Of a DNA stretch of 64,000 bases, positions 34,007 through 49,109 are shown one piece after another. A program made the translations under genes and the position numbers. Numbering within the stretch: the stretch's first letter is position 1; every line of letters begins with the position of its first letter. The stretch comes from Mangifera indica. Its lineage: Eukaryota > Streptophyta > Magnoliopsida > Sapindales > Anacardiaceae. Location: NCBI RefSeq assembly GCF_011075055.1, contig NC_058143.1, positions 12,477,057 to 12,541,056 of the forward strand. The letters run 5' to 3'. The notes under the pieces were generated by a model. The model had not been told where the DNA came from. It searched no databases and worked only from the letters and a program-made list of their open reading frames with translations.

Positions 34007-35540
34007 ATGGTTGAAGCAGAGGAGCTGATTGAAGATTATTGGCCTTTCGAATCCAGAAAATTTCTGGTGACAAATCTTTCTTATGCGTTGAAAGATGTCA
34101 ATACATCCATGGTTGGAGTTTCCGGCATGGGTGGAGTGGGGAAGAATACTTTTTCTAAAGAAGTTGGTAGGGAAGTAATTGAATATCTTCTCAAGGGTTT
34201 TGTAAAGGCATCGAAAACTCAGAATCTAGATCAGATTCAAAAAACTAGCATGCAAGAGCTAGATCTTATAATATTAATTAAGGGTACCAAGGTACTCTTA
34301 ATTTTAGATGATGTGTGGAATGATCTAGATCTGAGTATGGTTGAAATTCCTCCTCAAGCCTAGAGCCTTTTCAGGAAAACTCCAGGTAATAAAATTAATT
34401 AAACAAATTTTTAAATTTTTTATATATATTTAATTGATTTTGATGTTGGGCAACTTAACTAATATAAGTCATGATATAATTTATATCTATTTATATTAGA
34501 TGAATCTTTGAAATATTTATTCACAGTATTTATATTGTTGCTTTTGTGCTAGCACTATAAAGGGTTACAGTTGGTTATAAATGAATAGAAATATATTTGT
34601 GAATGTTATAAACCAATACACCGCTGTGATCATTATATTGTCTTTTTTTAACTTGAAGCCTGTTTGATTCCTAGCAATAGTCCTTAAATTTAGGAGATGA
34701 TATAAATGAACTATGTCTATGGCTTAACTTAAAATTTACTCCATAAACTCTGCAAAACTTAATGTTTTTGTGATCTTTTTAACTTAAGATTTTTCACATC
34801 CCATGTAGGTGATGTTATTGGATCACTTGGAATGAATTCAATATTAGATGTATGCAAGGAATGTGGAGGGTTACCTATTGTCATTTGTACTATAGCAAGA
34901 GCATTAAAGAACAAGACATATCGGTTTGAATGACAAGGTGCCTTACAAGAATTGAGAATGCCTACACCAACAAAGTTCATACATTTTCCAGAAGATCATG
35001 AAATCAAATATATTTTTTTATGTACTTGAAGGAGTTAACCTTATAATGGAATAAACATAAAATAGACTAGATAAAGTGGTTGTGAACTCAAAGACTCTTG
35101 ATTGGTATTCGACAATATAAAATAGATAAAGTGGTTGGTGAACTCAAGGACCCTTGTTTGTTACTCAGTGAAGCAGACTAGGCAAATTGGTTCATGAGCT
35201 CAAAGACTCTTGATTGTTACTTACAATTGTATTAGTTTTACAACATTCTACCCATGATGTTGTTCATGATGTTATGATAACAATTAGCTTTCAGCCTTGT
35301 GGTTATCTGGAGCTTGAATTTTTCTACTAATGTGGAGGCTCTTTAAACTTTTCGGATAATTTTTTCAAGGTGATTTGTAAGCTGAAAGTTTTAAATTTGT
35401 TTATGATGTTGCTACCATTGTTACTGATATTATCATAGAACCGAAGAAACTAAAAGTCCTCAGTTAGGAGTCAAGTATCAGGTTGATTGACTTAACCAAG
35501 TTGTTAGATTCAAACAAATGGGAGCAATTTGAAGTGTTTG
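34007..35540 (+). pseudogene. Truncated NB-ARC (CNL-type) relic, copy 4 (longest frame)
   Basis: ATG 34007 opens a 118-codon frame: MVEAEELIEDYWPF, P-loop VSGMGGVGKNTFSKE, LDLIILIKGTKVLLILDDVW and LDLSMVEIPPQA, then TAG where TGG is expected, followed by SLFRKTPG and a donor near 34385. The GLPL exon lies near 34807-34980 (VCKECGGLPIVICTIARALK) with a TGA after YRFE. LEGVNLIME and ARNRLDK-like pieces follow near 35025, then decayed repeats. It lacks a coiled coil, RNBS motifs and LRRs. If transcribed, it would make at most a ~118-residue P-loop/kinase-2 peptide. Confidence 0.8.
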
Positions 35541-35859
35541 CACCATATGTAATATTAAGCTTATATTGAAATAAGTGTACAAGGGGAAAGCTCTGTTGAA
35601 TGCAAATGTAATGGCAAATGGTGTGCTCTGTTAAGATTTACATTTTTGTTTATCCATTTTCTCAATTGTTATCATATGGTGTGTAAAACTGCAGAAAGTA
35701 CAAATTTTAAGATAAAGAATGCACAAAACAGAGGAGAAAATAGAACAGTTCATTTATATCTGCGGGATGCATTTTCTTAATCTATCAGATGCATGACTTT
35801 CCAGGAAGACAGTGGCGGAGTTTCAGAGTTTTTGTTAGTAGCATAGGTGTACTTATCTT

Positions 35860-36110
35860 AATCACCCCTTACAGAATCAGCCAAAGCAATGGATTAAAGT
35901 TCAGCCATTTCTCTGGGAGTTAGTTTCTCAATCTTGGTGGTTCCAGGAATAGGACAAAACATCATCTCCCTGGTGATGAACCCAGGCTAAAGCAAGATGT
36001 GATGTGGCGCCTCCTTACATTTCTGCTATTTTATTAACAAGCTTAGACGGCTTTTTGTTATGCTTCGAATTATGTGGTCGCAGCCTGGGTAAATTTTGCA
36101 AAAAGATGAA
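35860..36110 (-). pseudogene. Aldo-keto reductase last-exon fragment behind NB-ARC copy 4 (antisense)
   Basis: The reverse strand shows [24 protein letters not shown], a stop, then [12 protein letters not shown] and, after a frameshift, MAEL and SIALADSV. It corresponds to the last exon of the reductase at 37.2-39.0 kb ([28 protein letters not shown]). Orientation is opposite to the full-length copies 1 kb downstream, so an inversion or inverted duplication is implied. Confidence 0.78.
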
Positions 36111-37195
36111 ATTAAAATAGGAAGCTGTTTTGTGCATAAAAATAGAGTGGTTGGGGCGCCCTTTTGGCTTTTCCGATGCCATGCCGGAGTCTGAGATACC
36201 CAATATTCGTGTTGTACTATCAAATGCATGTGTAATACAATTCAAATACTAGGAATTGAATTGTTATAAACAGACTTTCTTAATAATCATCTTTGAAATG
36301 TTTTGAATCAACTTGCCCCCCTCGGGAACGAATCCTTGTCCTCGAGGGTGTGTGCAACAATCCCAATGCCATGTTCCTTAATAAATTAATCAGTCGGGTT
36401 TGGATGTTTGAGGCCCATGAATTTGTCAGAAATGAATTCCAATCCCAATGGAATGGAGCGAAAAAGGAAACTTTGTCACTCTGTCATCCACAAATTTAGA
36501 CGAGACCAATTTGAGGCCCACGACTCTTTACAAACCCGATTGCACGTCCATCCATGTCTTGACCACCAAAACTTTGATTTGATGATTCTAATGTTGATTT
36601 GCTTTAAATTTCATTCCCTACAAATCTGCATGATCAATATAGCTTAAAAACTTAAAAAGACCATAAACCATCCAAAAATTTAAGATTTGAATTTAATTAG
36701 TTGAAATTAGATGTCCCTTTTCGGCAATATAAGATGTTGTTGGGTTAATTATGAAAATAAAGGCAGAATAAAACTGAGTTGTAGATTAATTGTTGTTTCA
36801 ATAATTGTCATATAAGCTAATAACTGGTATGGATTTTTTTATAAGAGCATTACAAAATGAAAATTTGTGTAATTATTTTAAGTTAAAGAATTGATTGAAA
36901 TTCGAATCTTTGTCACGTTTTTTAAACCTTACAAAAATTACTTAATCAAAAAAGAATTGACTTAGATGTATTTTTGTTAAAATTAGTTCAAAGTTGAATG
37001 CAATGGAGATGCATTATCCCTGAAAAACCCCTCAAGTCGTTGTTGTTTACTTTGGTCACTTTAGAATCCAAAAGAGCTTACTTAGGCATAACATCACCAT
37101 GCAAGCACACTAGAGCAATATAAAATTTGAAAAACATAGCAAAATTATTAACCTCATTCATTTTACCATCAAAATTTTACCCCATAAAGAAATTA
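36111..37195. other. Non-coding; upstream region of aldo-keto reductase copy 1
   Basis: Includes a GC-richer patch near 36.3-36.55 kb (TTGTCCTCGAGGGTGTGTGC) of unknown origin. Frames there (36293-36499, 36408-36647) show no domain. The last ~200 bases precede the reductase start and may hold its former promoter. Confidence 0.4.
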
Positions 37196-38998
<1,803 letters not shown>

Positions 38999-40039
38999 TA
39001 AAGCCTTCTCATTAAGTAGTTAATGTTATAAATTATTATGTTTGATAGGATTAAGAGTAAAATAATGCAATGTTTTTGTCTCAAACTAAATAAAGTAAAA
39101 TGAAAAGGAACTAATTAAATTAAACAATTGGCTAGAGGTATATACAATTATGATCAACATTCCAAGAATTACACTGATATAATCAACAAATCAATATCAT
39201 GTTTATTATACACTCACTTCTAATTTATGTAAATTTTAGTCTTTTCATCGGATTATTTTTATTTTTATCAAGAATTTCAGTAAATTGATACTTAAAAATC
39301 ATAAAATTCGGCAATAATATCATTTGAATCTTGGTAAGTAAGTTTTTTTTGTTGTTTCTTATTTTTATTAAGGATTGTTGTGAATTTAAGCTAGAATTTG
39401 TGCAAAATATTAAAAAAACCATGAGTAGGCACAATTTGCATATTTGTTATTTTGTTGTAGGAATAGGGCACAAGTATTGTTTATAAAGTAAAAGCTTATA
39501 TCAAGAAATGATTCTAGTTTGTTTTCAATTGCTATTTAGTGATATTTAAGAAGTAGTTTGAATGACAAAAGAGAAGACTTAATATATAAGAGTATAAGTT
39601 TAAGTCTTTTTTGATAACATATAAAAATCAAACTGTTGACTTAATTGGTTCAATGATAATGGGTCAGTCATATCCTACTCAATGTCGTTCCTCATTACCA
39701 AAAAAAAAAAGTCCTGAAAAATATATAGGGAAAATTAAATCATCATTATATCCTTATTGATAGTGTTTGAACTTACGGAGTGTAATACATGTGGGGAAAT
39801 TTAAATCATCATTGGATCATTATTGATAGCATCTGAACTCACAGATCGTAATATTTGTTGGGTTGTGAGCATCAATCCTTGTTGACTTCAGCCATATGTT
39901 TACACTAACAGTCTGGACTCACAGAGTTAAACACTGCCTTTTTCATACAGTTGGCTTTGTTCCTTGTATCGATCACATCTTCTGAACGAGCTCCCTGTGA
40001 GGCAAACACTCATTTTTGTTTCATTTCTTTTGTCTTTTC
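38999..40039. other. Spacer between aldo-keto reductase copies
   Basis: AT-rich. A GAACTCACAGATCGTAATA-type phrase occurs several times between 39.77 and 39.92 kb, possibly an LTR remnant. No coding sequence. Confidence 0.4.
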
Positions 40040-41420
40040 AGAGATCGGGGAACTCAAAAAAACTAGTTGAAGAGGGTAAAATAAAGTACATTCGTCTACT
40101 GAAGCATTTGCTTCAACAATTAGACGAGCTCATTTTGTTCATCAAATAACAGCCGTGCTGTTGGAACGGTCCTTATGGTGACGAGATGTGGAGGAAGAGA
40201 TTATTCCTATTTGCAGGTATGACATCGAAGAGACTAACTAATTGCTTTGGGTCGAATAAGAAAGAGATTGTAGCAGAATATAACTATATGAACACTACTC
40301 AGGGAACTTGGCATTGGGATTGTTGCATACAGTCCTCTGGGATGGGGATTCTTTTTATCAGGGCATAAGTTGCTTGAGAACATTTCAAAAGATGATTTTA
40401 GACAGGTTTGTAAATCACAATTTAATTATTAGTATTTGTAATGTATTAGGCATGCATTCAAGACGTGTTTTCTGTCACAACATTTTGCGCGGTGTGGGGA
40501 AAGGGCGGCAATACTATCGTTGTTCTCATGTGACCTCTCCTCCAAGGTAACAAACTTTATATGTTGCAGTGAAGGGGAAGAGTCGCCTGGCCATGTGTCC
40601 AAAGGGGTCTGTATTGTTGCCTAGTGGCATGGGGGATGTCAGCCGCATCATTAGTGCTTGTATTGTTATATAAGTCCCATATTGTGCTGTGTCAAACAAG
40701 TGGGACAAAAGTGTTAGAAAATCCAAGTGGTGAAAGACAGGGATTGAGAGGGCTTTATCTGTGGCAGAGTTAGTAGCTTGCTGGGTTGCGAAAGACAGGT
40801 TGGTGTGGCGCTATCCTGTGGCAGATTTAGCTCGTTAAAGCCGAGTATAGCATAGGAATTGAGTGAAACTGTAAAGCAGAATGCTTTGTTTAGATTGTTC
40901 TTGTGTTGTATACTTTGTAAATGCCTTGTATTGGAGAATGGTATAAGATTGGGGGATTTTCCCATAAGCTTGTGTCCTCACAGTTTTTTAGTCGTTGTAT
41001 CATGTGTTGCCTATTTGGTACGTTTTCTTTATTTGTGGATATTCGATCCTTGGGCTTGGAGGGTTGATCAAGTTCACGCAACTTTTGCCATATTTATCCA
41101 GGTTGCAACCTGAAAGTCTGGAGCATAGCGAGAAGTTATTTGAGAAAGTTTATGAGATAGCAACCAAGAAAGGATACACCATATCACAGCTTGCACTAGC
41201 ATGCGTTCATCAAGATGTTTGTCCAATTTCTCGAACCACCAAAATCGAAAACTTCAATCAAAATATTAAAAGCATAGTCTGTGAAACTAATCCTGAAGAA
41301 ATGGCCGAACTTGAATACATTGCTGCAGCAGATAGATGCTGTAAAGGGTGAAAGATATGAGTGACTTTGTTACTTACAAGGACTCCAAAACTCCACTGTT
41401 GTCTTCCTGGAAAGCTTCTT
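40040..41420 (+). pseudogene. Aldo-keto reductase, truncated copy 2
   Basis: Only counterparts of exons 3-5 remain. Near 40042-40215: KKLVEEGKIKYIRL, then RRAHFVHQITAV and DVEEEIIPICR in other frames. Near 40299-40409: [13 protein letters not shown], with an intact CAG acceptor. Near 41100-41350: PESLEHSEKLFEKVYEIATK, QDVCPISRTTKIENF and EEMAELEYIAAAD. Exons 1-2, holding the catalytic residues, are missing. At least two frameshifts are present. The last intron is about 690 bp against ~100 bp in copy 1, so roughly 600 bp of foreign sequence (about 40.45-41.05 kb) was inserted there. Confidence 0.78.
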
Positions 41421-43035
41421 AAAGGCATGCAAACATGAATATCATGCCCTCTCCACGCTTTTATCTACTTTCTGCAAGCCTACAAGAGTGCTGCATCTCC
41501 TCATTTTTTTGTGAGATTAGTAATTTGTGTGAAATGATTACTATGTTCGATATGGATAGGAGCAGAATCGCGCAATGTTTTTCTTAGAAACCTCCTTTGA
41601 AAGAATTCTGGATATGAATTTTTGACAGTAGTCCTTGCATGTTGATAAAATAAAAGAAATCATTCCATTTTTTGATTCATTTCTTGTAGAAATTTCAAAA
41701 CCAATATGGTAATAACTTGAGCTTGTCTCTGTTGTGCTTGTTCTAACTCAGCCTCTTAAACTTAGGATGAGTAATCAGATTAAATATAGATCCACCGTTT
41801 TATTCGATTATCAATTCGGTTCCTTCTGCATGCTATCAGTTTGTTTTATGTATCATTATTACACCGAATCAAAAACTGAACGGTTTAGTAGGATTTGACA
41901 CTCGCTTTGTCCACTTATTGCCTGAATCTTGAAAAAAATTAAACTCAAATTTAGTTATAAAATTCAATCAAACCGTGTTTTAAATTCTATTCAGTTTTGT
42001 AACTGAACAAAAATAATTAAAATAATATTATTTTAATACATATTGATTAAAACGATGTTTTTTTAATAATTTTTTGTTAATTTTTTTTGAGTTTACAAGT
42101 TTGATGAATCGAATTCTTCTTAAATTTGAGTTTGAACTCAAAAATATTTAATTATAGGACCCGAGCTTGAACTCAAGTTTGCTTGAGTCGAGTTCATTTC
42201 AAACTCATTTGAGCTATACTTATTTTCAAGCTCGAGCAAATACAACTCAAATCCAGCCCACCTGAATAAGAGTCTGAAAAAGGTTAACACAACCCAATTG
42301 AAATCCTAAATTTTCCTTCCCAAGTAACATGACACTAACATTTCGTTTACCACATAGGCTGTTCGTTTACATGACAACATCACATACCATACATTACTTG
42401 AGATGGAAAATTAGGGATATCACTCAAAATGTGTGATATTACTCCTTAAAAATAATACACTGAGAACAAATATTTGCTGAGATAAGATACAAACGGTATT
42501 GAATAAGCAACAACTATATTTCAACCGAACCTGAATCATAAACATTTCAGGTTTCTTTTATTTAGACCTCATGGCATTCAAGTGTCTCACAATGTTGAAG
42601 TGGCTAGTACATACATACAAAGCAGAAAGTCATATGATATGCTCCTATATCTTTAAATTAATTGAAATAATAAATAGGCTTTTTACCAGAAACTAAAAAT
42701 ATACAATCATCTATATGATTTCAGAACTATCTAAATTTAACAACTATTGTTTCTAATTACGCTGTTTCTGCTTAAATTAAAGCTGCTTTTCCTCTTCCAT
42801 CCAACAAATGTGCTTGCTACTAATAAGGTCTAAACAGCCTCATCATCCAACATATTTAGTATATATAGTAGTTTCTTCCACATTACCTGCTTTATCTGAT
42901 TATTCATGACGGCAGAATCTACACACTTTGCCGCCAACAATGTATACAGCCATGCTTTTCTCAGAACGAGGAAATCAGCAAGAAATGTTGCATTGGATGT
43001 ATTAGTGTGTTCCCACATAACAATGTACATTTAAT
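41421..43035. other. Non-coding; 3' flank of the PWWP gene at the right
   Basis: 41.75-42.3 kb resembles old repeat sequence (GAGTCGAGTTC, AACTCAAGTTTGCTTGAG). About 42780-43035 is downstream of the minus-strand PWWP stop codon and probably its 3' UTR. No gene is recognised. Confidence 0.45.
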
Positions 43036-46000
43036 CTAGGATGGATTCCTCTCTGCACCACTACTTGGCTGAACCACTTTACTAGATACTCTAGAAGGTG
43101 GCCTATTGATCTTCTCAAGTAACCTACTGAACACTAGTTTCACTGGTATGCAAGCTACTGTTGTCGGCCCAGATGATGCCGGTTTGATCAATCCATTCAT
43201 TTGATTACTTTTAGTATCGTATAGGGTCCTAGAACTGAGACTATAGTCAATAGCAATTGATGACAGGGTTCTTGTTTTTTGGCTAGCTGATAAACTTGCT
43301 TTTTTTGGCTGCCTTTTTGGGAACTTCTTATCCGTGACAGACCGGAGACCATGTGACTGGCTTTTCTTAACCACACTTTCCTTGTGATTAAGATTTCCTG
43401 TATTTTGTCTCTTGAATAGTACTCTGTCATCATCTAAAAAAGAATGACTTTCCGCAGCCATATCACCATTGTGTGATGATGATAAATGAGACCGTGGGAC
43501 CCGAAGATTAGTCCTCCTTGCGGTCCTCCAAGCTGGTGAAAGTATTCTATCATGATCAATTGCTTCACTGCTGCCAAAAATTTCATTTGCAGGAATAAGA
43601 CAATTGGATGAACCATCTTCTAGTTTTTCAATCTGAAGTGGATGTCCTATTATCGCCTTCCCATTTAACTTGCTCATCAAACAAACTATGGGAACACGCT
43701 CTTTTGGATAGCTTGCTTGGACCTTCAGATCTACATCCACCATCATAGTCCGTGACCTGCTGCCAAAACTATAGCGGCCAAAAAATCTCGGGCTAAAATG
43801 CTCCGCTTGGTGCCCCCAGCGTCCTCTAAAGGTGGGCTGCTCTTCCCACACCATGTCATCCCAATCAAGGATATTATGGTTGAAACTATTTTGACCTCTT
43901 GATGCGGCCCTAGGCATAAATCCATATCCTCCATCCAACCCAACCATAGGGGAAAAGAAATCCCTGTCATCAAAATCCACCTCATCCAAGGCATCATTGA
44001 AATAATCCTTTCTCCCAAAATTCATACTTCTTCGTAATGCTCTGGGGGTGAAAGCAGCTCCCTTTTCATTCTGATAAGTTCTGTAAATGGATCCATTAAA
44101 ATCTCTTCGGTCAGCTCCCTCAGCAGAACTTTTAGTAAGATTGCGAATGTTTCTTTTGCCCTTCAACTGCCATTTAGAAACTGCTTCATTAGCAGAAAAA
44201 GGATCATGAGGATGGACATGAGAGATATCACCAGATAGTGCAGAGTGATCATGCTCTTCACTGCTCAAACTTCCATGTTCTCCTAGAGTTTTTGATCTAC
44301 ATCCTGCCTCTTGAGGTTCAGAAGCACCTGAATTGTTGATAAATTAGAGCAAATGAGCCAAAAAAAGCAAAAAGTCAATAAAAAGTAGATTGAATTGATA
44401 AAATTCTGAGACCTTTGTTAAAGTACCTTAGGTGAAGTACAATATAATGTAAAACAACTTAATTTAAGAAGACCAAGGCAAACAAAAACTATCACAGAAC
44501 ATCAAAAAGATTAATTAAGAGAAAGAAAAATATTGATAATAAGTAAATACGACAATAAAAATATTCATTCTTAAACAATTGATACTTTACAAAATGTCAA
44601 CCACTTGTAACCCATTTTCATCTGAGATACTAAAAATTTCAGACAGCTTATTTGATCATATGACATGAAAGCATTCAAAAGCATATATCTACTAATATAC
44701 ACCTCGAGCATAATTTACGGGACCAAAAAAGATGCAGAGAACCATAAAGTGGTTTGTCACTAAGGATTCATCCCCGCAATTCAAGTGCTATGACTTGGGG
44801 AAAAAGAAATGAAAGGTGAAAGAGAATGGCAAAATCCTTGCAAAAAGAAAGACAAGAGGAATAAAGATGAGTAATATTCTATTATAAGTAAATGGTGAAC
44901 ACCAAAACCTTCTGTTCTGGGTTAAATGGTCACTAACTTGAAAATAATTATGGTTGTTGCATGTACTATATGTAAAAATGACACAAGCAAAGCATGGGAA
45001 CACATCCAAGTGGAACATTTCTCAAAGCACCTATCAGGGCAAAATAAGCATACCTAGATGTCATATAAGCTCCATAAGAATACATTAATCTATATGGTTG
45101 AACAGAAAACAGCAAACAGTATATGAGCAACTGATTTTTGACTGTGACACTAAACTACACAAAACAGTCAACTTTTTTCTCAATAGAGAAAATAACAATT
45201 GGGACAAGGGATAGAAATAGTAAAAATTCAACCTGAAACTGTAGTCATCTCATGATCAATATCTGGTTCAGTCTCAGATGAATCAGCTTCTGACTCAGAC
45301 TCAGAAGAACCAGATTCATCATCTTCAAGAAACCCTGAAGAGTTTTCTTCAACGTGAATACGCGGACCACAGTCAGTATCTTCAACCGGAAAACTTGACA
45401 TCTCAGTCTGGCTTGGATTTATTTCTTTACCATCCAAAGCATCATTAGATTCAGATGGCAAGTAAACAAATCTACTCCTTTTTGCTGGGAAAGTACCTCC
45501 CATTTGCTCCTCTCCTGAAAAATAAGTACAAACAATATCAGATTCACGTGGAAGAGACAAGATAACTCTGAACTAATCCACAATAATTGAAAAAGTGTCA
45601 CTCCTATCATGTGCCTACAACAAAATTTTCATCAGTAAAACCCTCTTATGATGACTTTTTTTTCTCTAAAGAATTTTACCATTTGCAAGGCTAGTTCTTC
45701 CCATGCTAGGATCAGCACTGGAAGGAGTCTGCAAATTGTTGTCAACTGTAGGTTTCTCTGGACCATCTGAAGCATCAGGAGTAGAAAGTTTCCGCTTTGC
45801 AGCAGCGGTTCTAAGCCCAAGGTCCTGTAAGCCTCTCATCCTAGGTATGACTTCAGAATGCTCATCTTCAAAGCTCAGTTGACTTTCATCTTTGATCTTT
45901 TGCAAATTTAAATATGTATCAGTAACCTCATCCTTGGTAGATGTTTCAACTCTTTTCAAATTTTGATTTGACTTGGAATTCCCTGATTTTCCACCATTAC

Positions 46001-48153
46001 TATCTGAAGCTTCTGAAGGTGCAATGATATCCTTTTTCACAGAACCAGATGATTTACTTCTTGCATGATCTGAAGCTGAATCTAATTTTCCTTGTTTCCT
46101 CAGCAACTCCTTCTCCAGTTCCAGTGCATGAAGAATAGCATCTTCTCGACGAGCATATTTCTCTCTTTTCCTGGCAGGCATGCCCTGGGATGCTTCAGCC
46201 CTTTTAATACAATCATCAAACTCAGCACATCGAAATGCCTTCACACGTTTAGATTTTTCCAAATTGTACCAATCCCTGAGAAGAGACGCCAGTAACTATA
46301 TCTTACAAGTGAAAACAAAGGGAAAATGAAACCGCTTGCAGATAGAGAATATATAAAAAAAATTTTTGCTCCACACTGCACCTAAGAGAAACAAACCAAT
46401 TCAACAATGTGTAAGATGAATGATTATATTTCCATCAAAAACTTGCTTGCAATTATAGAGTTTTGCATATTTTGGGAATGGAAAGGAGATTAATGCATTG
46501 TTATGGTAATATCTGGGGAAAAAATGATACATTTGTTGGTAGCTAAAAGTAACAGATGAAATAGATAAGATTGCTTAATCCTAGTCTGATTTGCAATCTG
46601 GATACAGTTCATTTTAAAACAATATACACAAAAACTCTGAAGAAAATGCATTCGGCTTTTCTTCATAAACCATTAAGGACACATGCAAATTACAGCTAGA
46701 AAAAGTTTGTGGACCTGCCTAAAATAAGAACTAGGACCAAGAACCAAGAAACAAGCACAGCTAGAGGTTAGCAGTCCTTTCAAAATGCCACCAGCCAACA
46801 GCTCTGATTCTAATAACAGTATGATTATCTAAATATTTATAAAAACATGCAAACTATCTTGACCAGTAAGGAATGTTACTTATTAACTATTCACATACAA
46901 AAAAAATGGTCCACCAATTTAATATCACCATCACAGACCTTCCTTACTTGGCAAGAAGGTAAGAATTGGAGTAATCCCCTGAACCCAAACTAATTATATT
47001 TTACATAGATATCAGAAAAAGGTCCAAATCATTAGAAACGAGAATGATTTAACTTCCATCCCTAATTATTGTGCTAAAGCTGATGTCTGCTTCTAAGCAT
47101 TGAGTGGCACACAAACCATATTTTTTTTAATTTGTCCAACATGTAAGGTTGGGATCGGGTGATAGGCACCATAGAGAAAGTTCAATATCAACCCCCTCTT
47201 CTCACTCAAGCATATGAAAAGTTAGAAAGAAACTGACAAACATCTATTGTTCTACGCCAATCCCTATTTTTAAGGCAATTAATCAATTAAGACATATACA
47301 ATACAACCAATAAGCACAGCAACCCCTATAGGTTGATATGCTAGCTTGGTGTGAAACCAATAAATAACAAGAATCATTAGTGTATTAACCTTTACATACA
47401 AACATTCCATATTAATCAGAACAAGCAACTGATATCATGTATGCAATATTAGACTGGAATAACATAGTACCAGCCTTAAAGAACTTTATGCTGATCAGCA
47501 TCTACTATTAAGAACATAAATTGTTAACCTCATAAACTTAGAGAAAACTTTCTCATTCCAGCTTCAATTATTAACAGCAACAAATTAACAATAATACTTC
47601 ATCTTTTATATCACTCATCTACAACAACATACGATCCAAAAAAAAAAAAACAATCTTTTTGTTTCACCCAAATAACAAAGAAATCCCAAACCTGCTTAGC
47701 AGATGTAAACTTAAAACCAGGTCCCCGAAAATATCAAACCCGAGACCTTCATGAGGAAACCACAGTAAACTTTCAAATTTTAAAACCAAACAACTCAATA
47801 CACAATGCACCCGTCAACAATTATACCAAAACTAAACTCTAAACAAAAAAACAAAATATCATTATAAACTAAAATTTAATTTGAAAGAATAAATGCATAT
47901 ATACAATGAAATACTGAACTACAAATACTAATTCAAAAAACGACACTTACACACTAGCATCATCTCGTCCAAGCAGCTTAACCGGGGTGCCCGATCGCGG
48001 TGAAGTGAGATGAGTACTGTTGAGCTCTTCGGGTCCGAGAATCTTGCCGGGCCACCACGACCCGTTTCTCCGTCGGACCCACACAATCGACCCGACTCCA
48101 CACTCCCCTCCGCCTCCTCCTCCTTCACCTCCCGATGCCGCCGAACTACCCAT
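43036..48153 (-). CDS. PWWP-domain protein (Arabidopsis At1g51745-like), 790 aa
   Basis: Four exons on the minus strand: 48153-47951, 46275-45680, 45514-45233 and 44327-43036. All introns are GT..AG and the sum is 2373 bp, in frame. The start follows no closer upstream in-frame Met and gives a Gly-rich leader, then a PWWP domain at residues ~20-85: GSIVWVRRRNGSWWPGKILG, VKLLGRDDASVDWYNLEKSK. PWWP domains bind methylated histone tails and DNA, so a nuclear chromatin role is likely. A Lys/Glu-rich helix follows (MPARKREKYARREDAI), then an acidic Ser/Glu/Asp run near the end of exon 3, then a C-terminal region (RVPIVCLMSKLNGKAIIGHP) shared by plant members. The exact function is unknown to me. 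The frame is undamaged; it is one of two intact genes here. Confidence 0.88.
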
Positions 48154-48661
48154 CTATGCAGAAAACACACACTGTCTGGCCCTAAAATCCCTATTTCTCT
48201 ACACAAAAACTACCCAAAACAAAACAGAAACAAAAACGGCTGGCTCGATCCGGGTCGGGTCCGGATTCAATTTCAGCCGCCAGCAAAGAAGAGAGAGAAA
48301 CAGAAGATCCGGTAACGAAATCGAGTTGAGGATCCGAAGGGCAGGAATCGGGTCAGGGATAGAGATTCCATTCAAATTTGGGGATTTTTCATTTCTAGGG
48401 TTTGTAAATTTTTTGGTTGGAAATTTGATTTTTGGTATTGTTTTTATTTATTTTCTCTAGAAGGTTCGATTTTTTTAATTTTCTTTTAACGGTGTGTTTC
48501 GTAGCCAACGCGTTTTTTTAATGTCGTGGCTTATGATACGCATTTGTACTAGTTTCTAGGCGGTGGGGCAAGTCAACCCACGGGATTTTGGATTTTAGGC
48601 CCAATACAAATATATTTTTTGTTTTATTTGACTGTTAGGTAGAGAAGTGCCTGAGGAATAC

Positions 48662-49109
48662 GCATTCTAAGGTTTGATTTTTTTTAGTCACGCTTTTCAA
48701 TAACCAATTGGTTCGGACCATTGGTCGGCCTTTTATGCATCTCCCTCCTTGGTGGTTTTTCGATGTGAAAACCACTTAAAATCCAACTAAAATGATTGGA
48801 TGACATCGCACAAATCTGTGTAGTGTCAATGGATATGTGCATCATTCAATCCTCTATGCATCAATCAAATGATGCACATGCTTGTGCATTGTCCAATCGA
48901 CGCACAAATGGTTGAATGATGTACAAATCTGTGCAACATCACACAGATTTGTATAATATCATTTGACCATTTTGACCAATTTCTGGGTAGTTTTCACATC
49001 AGAAAACCACTGGAGAGGGAGATGCACAAAAAGCTAGTCGACGGCCAGAATCTATTGATCATCGGAAAGTGTGACTGAAAAAAATCAAATCCTAGGAGAA
49101 AAATGCATT
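48662..49109. mobile_element. Inverted-repeat MITE upstream of the PWWP gene
   Basis: The left arm GCATTCTAAGGTTTGATTTT... pairs with inverted TCCTAGGATTTGATTTTTTT, and both continue with AGTCACGCTTTTC / AGTCACACTTTCC and GCATCTCCCTC. The core contains ACAAATCTGTG / CACAGATTTGT hairpins. The family differs from the CCCACCCAAG elements. It lies about 500 bp upstream of the PWWP start. No clear target duplication was found. Confidence 0.6.

Noticed and set aside
48010..48460. Plus-strand frames opposite the first PWWP exon (101 and 146 codons)
   Set aside because: They are shadows of the GC-rich first exon and leader of the minus-strand gene.
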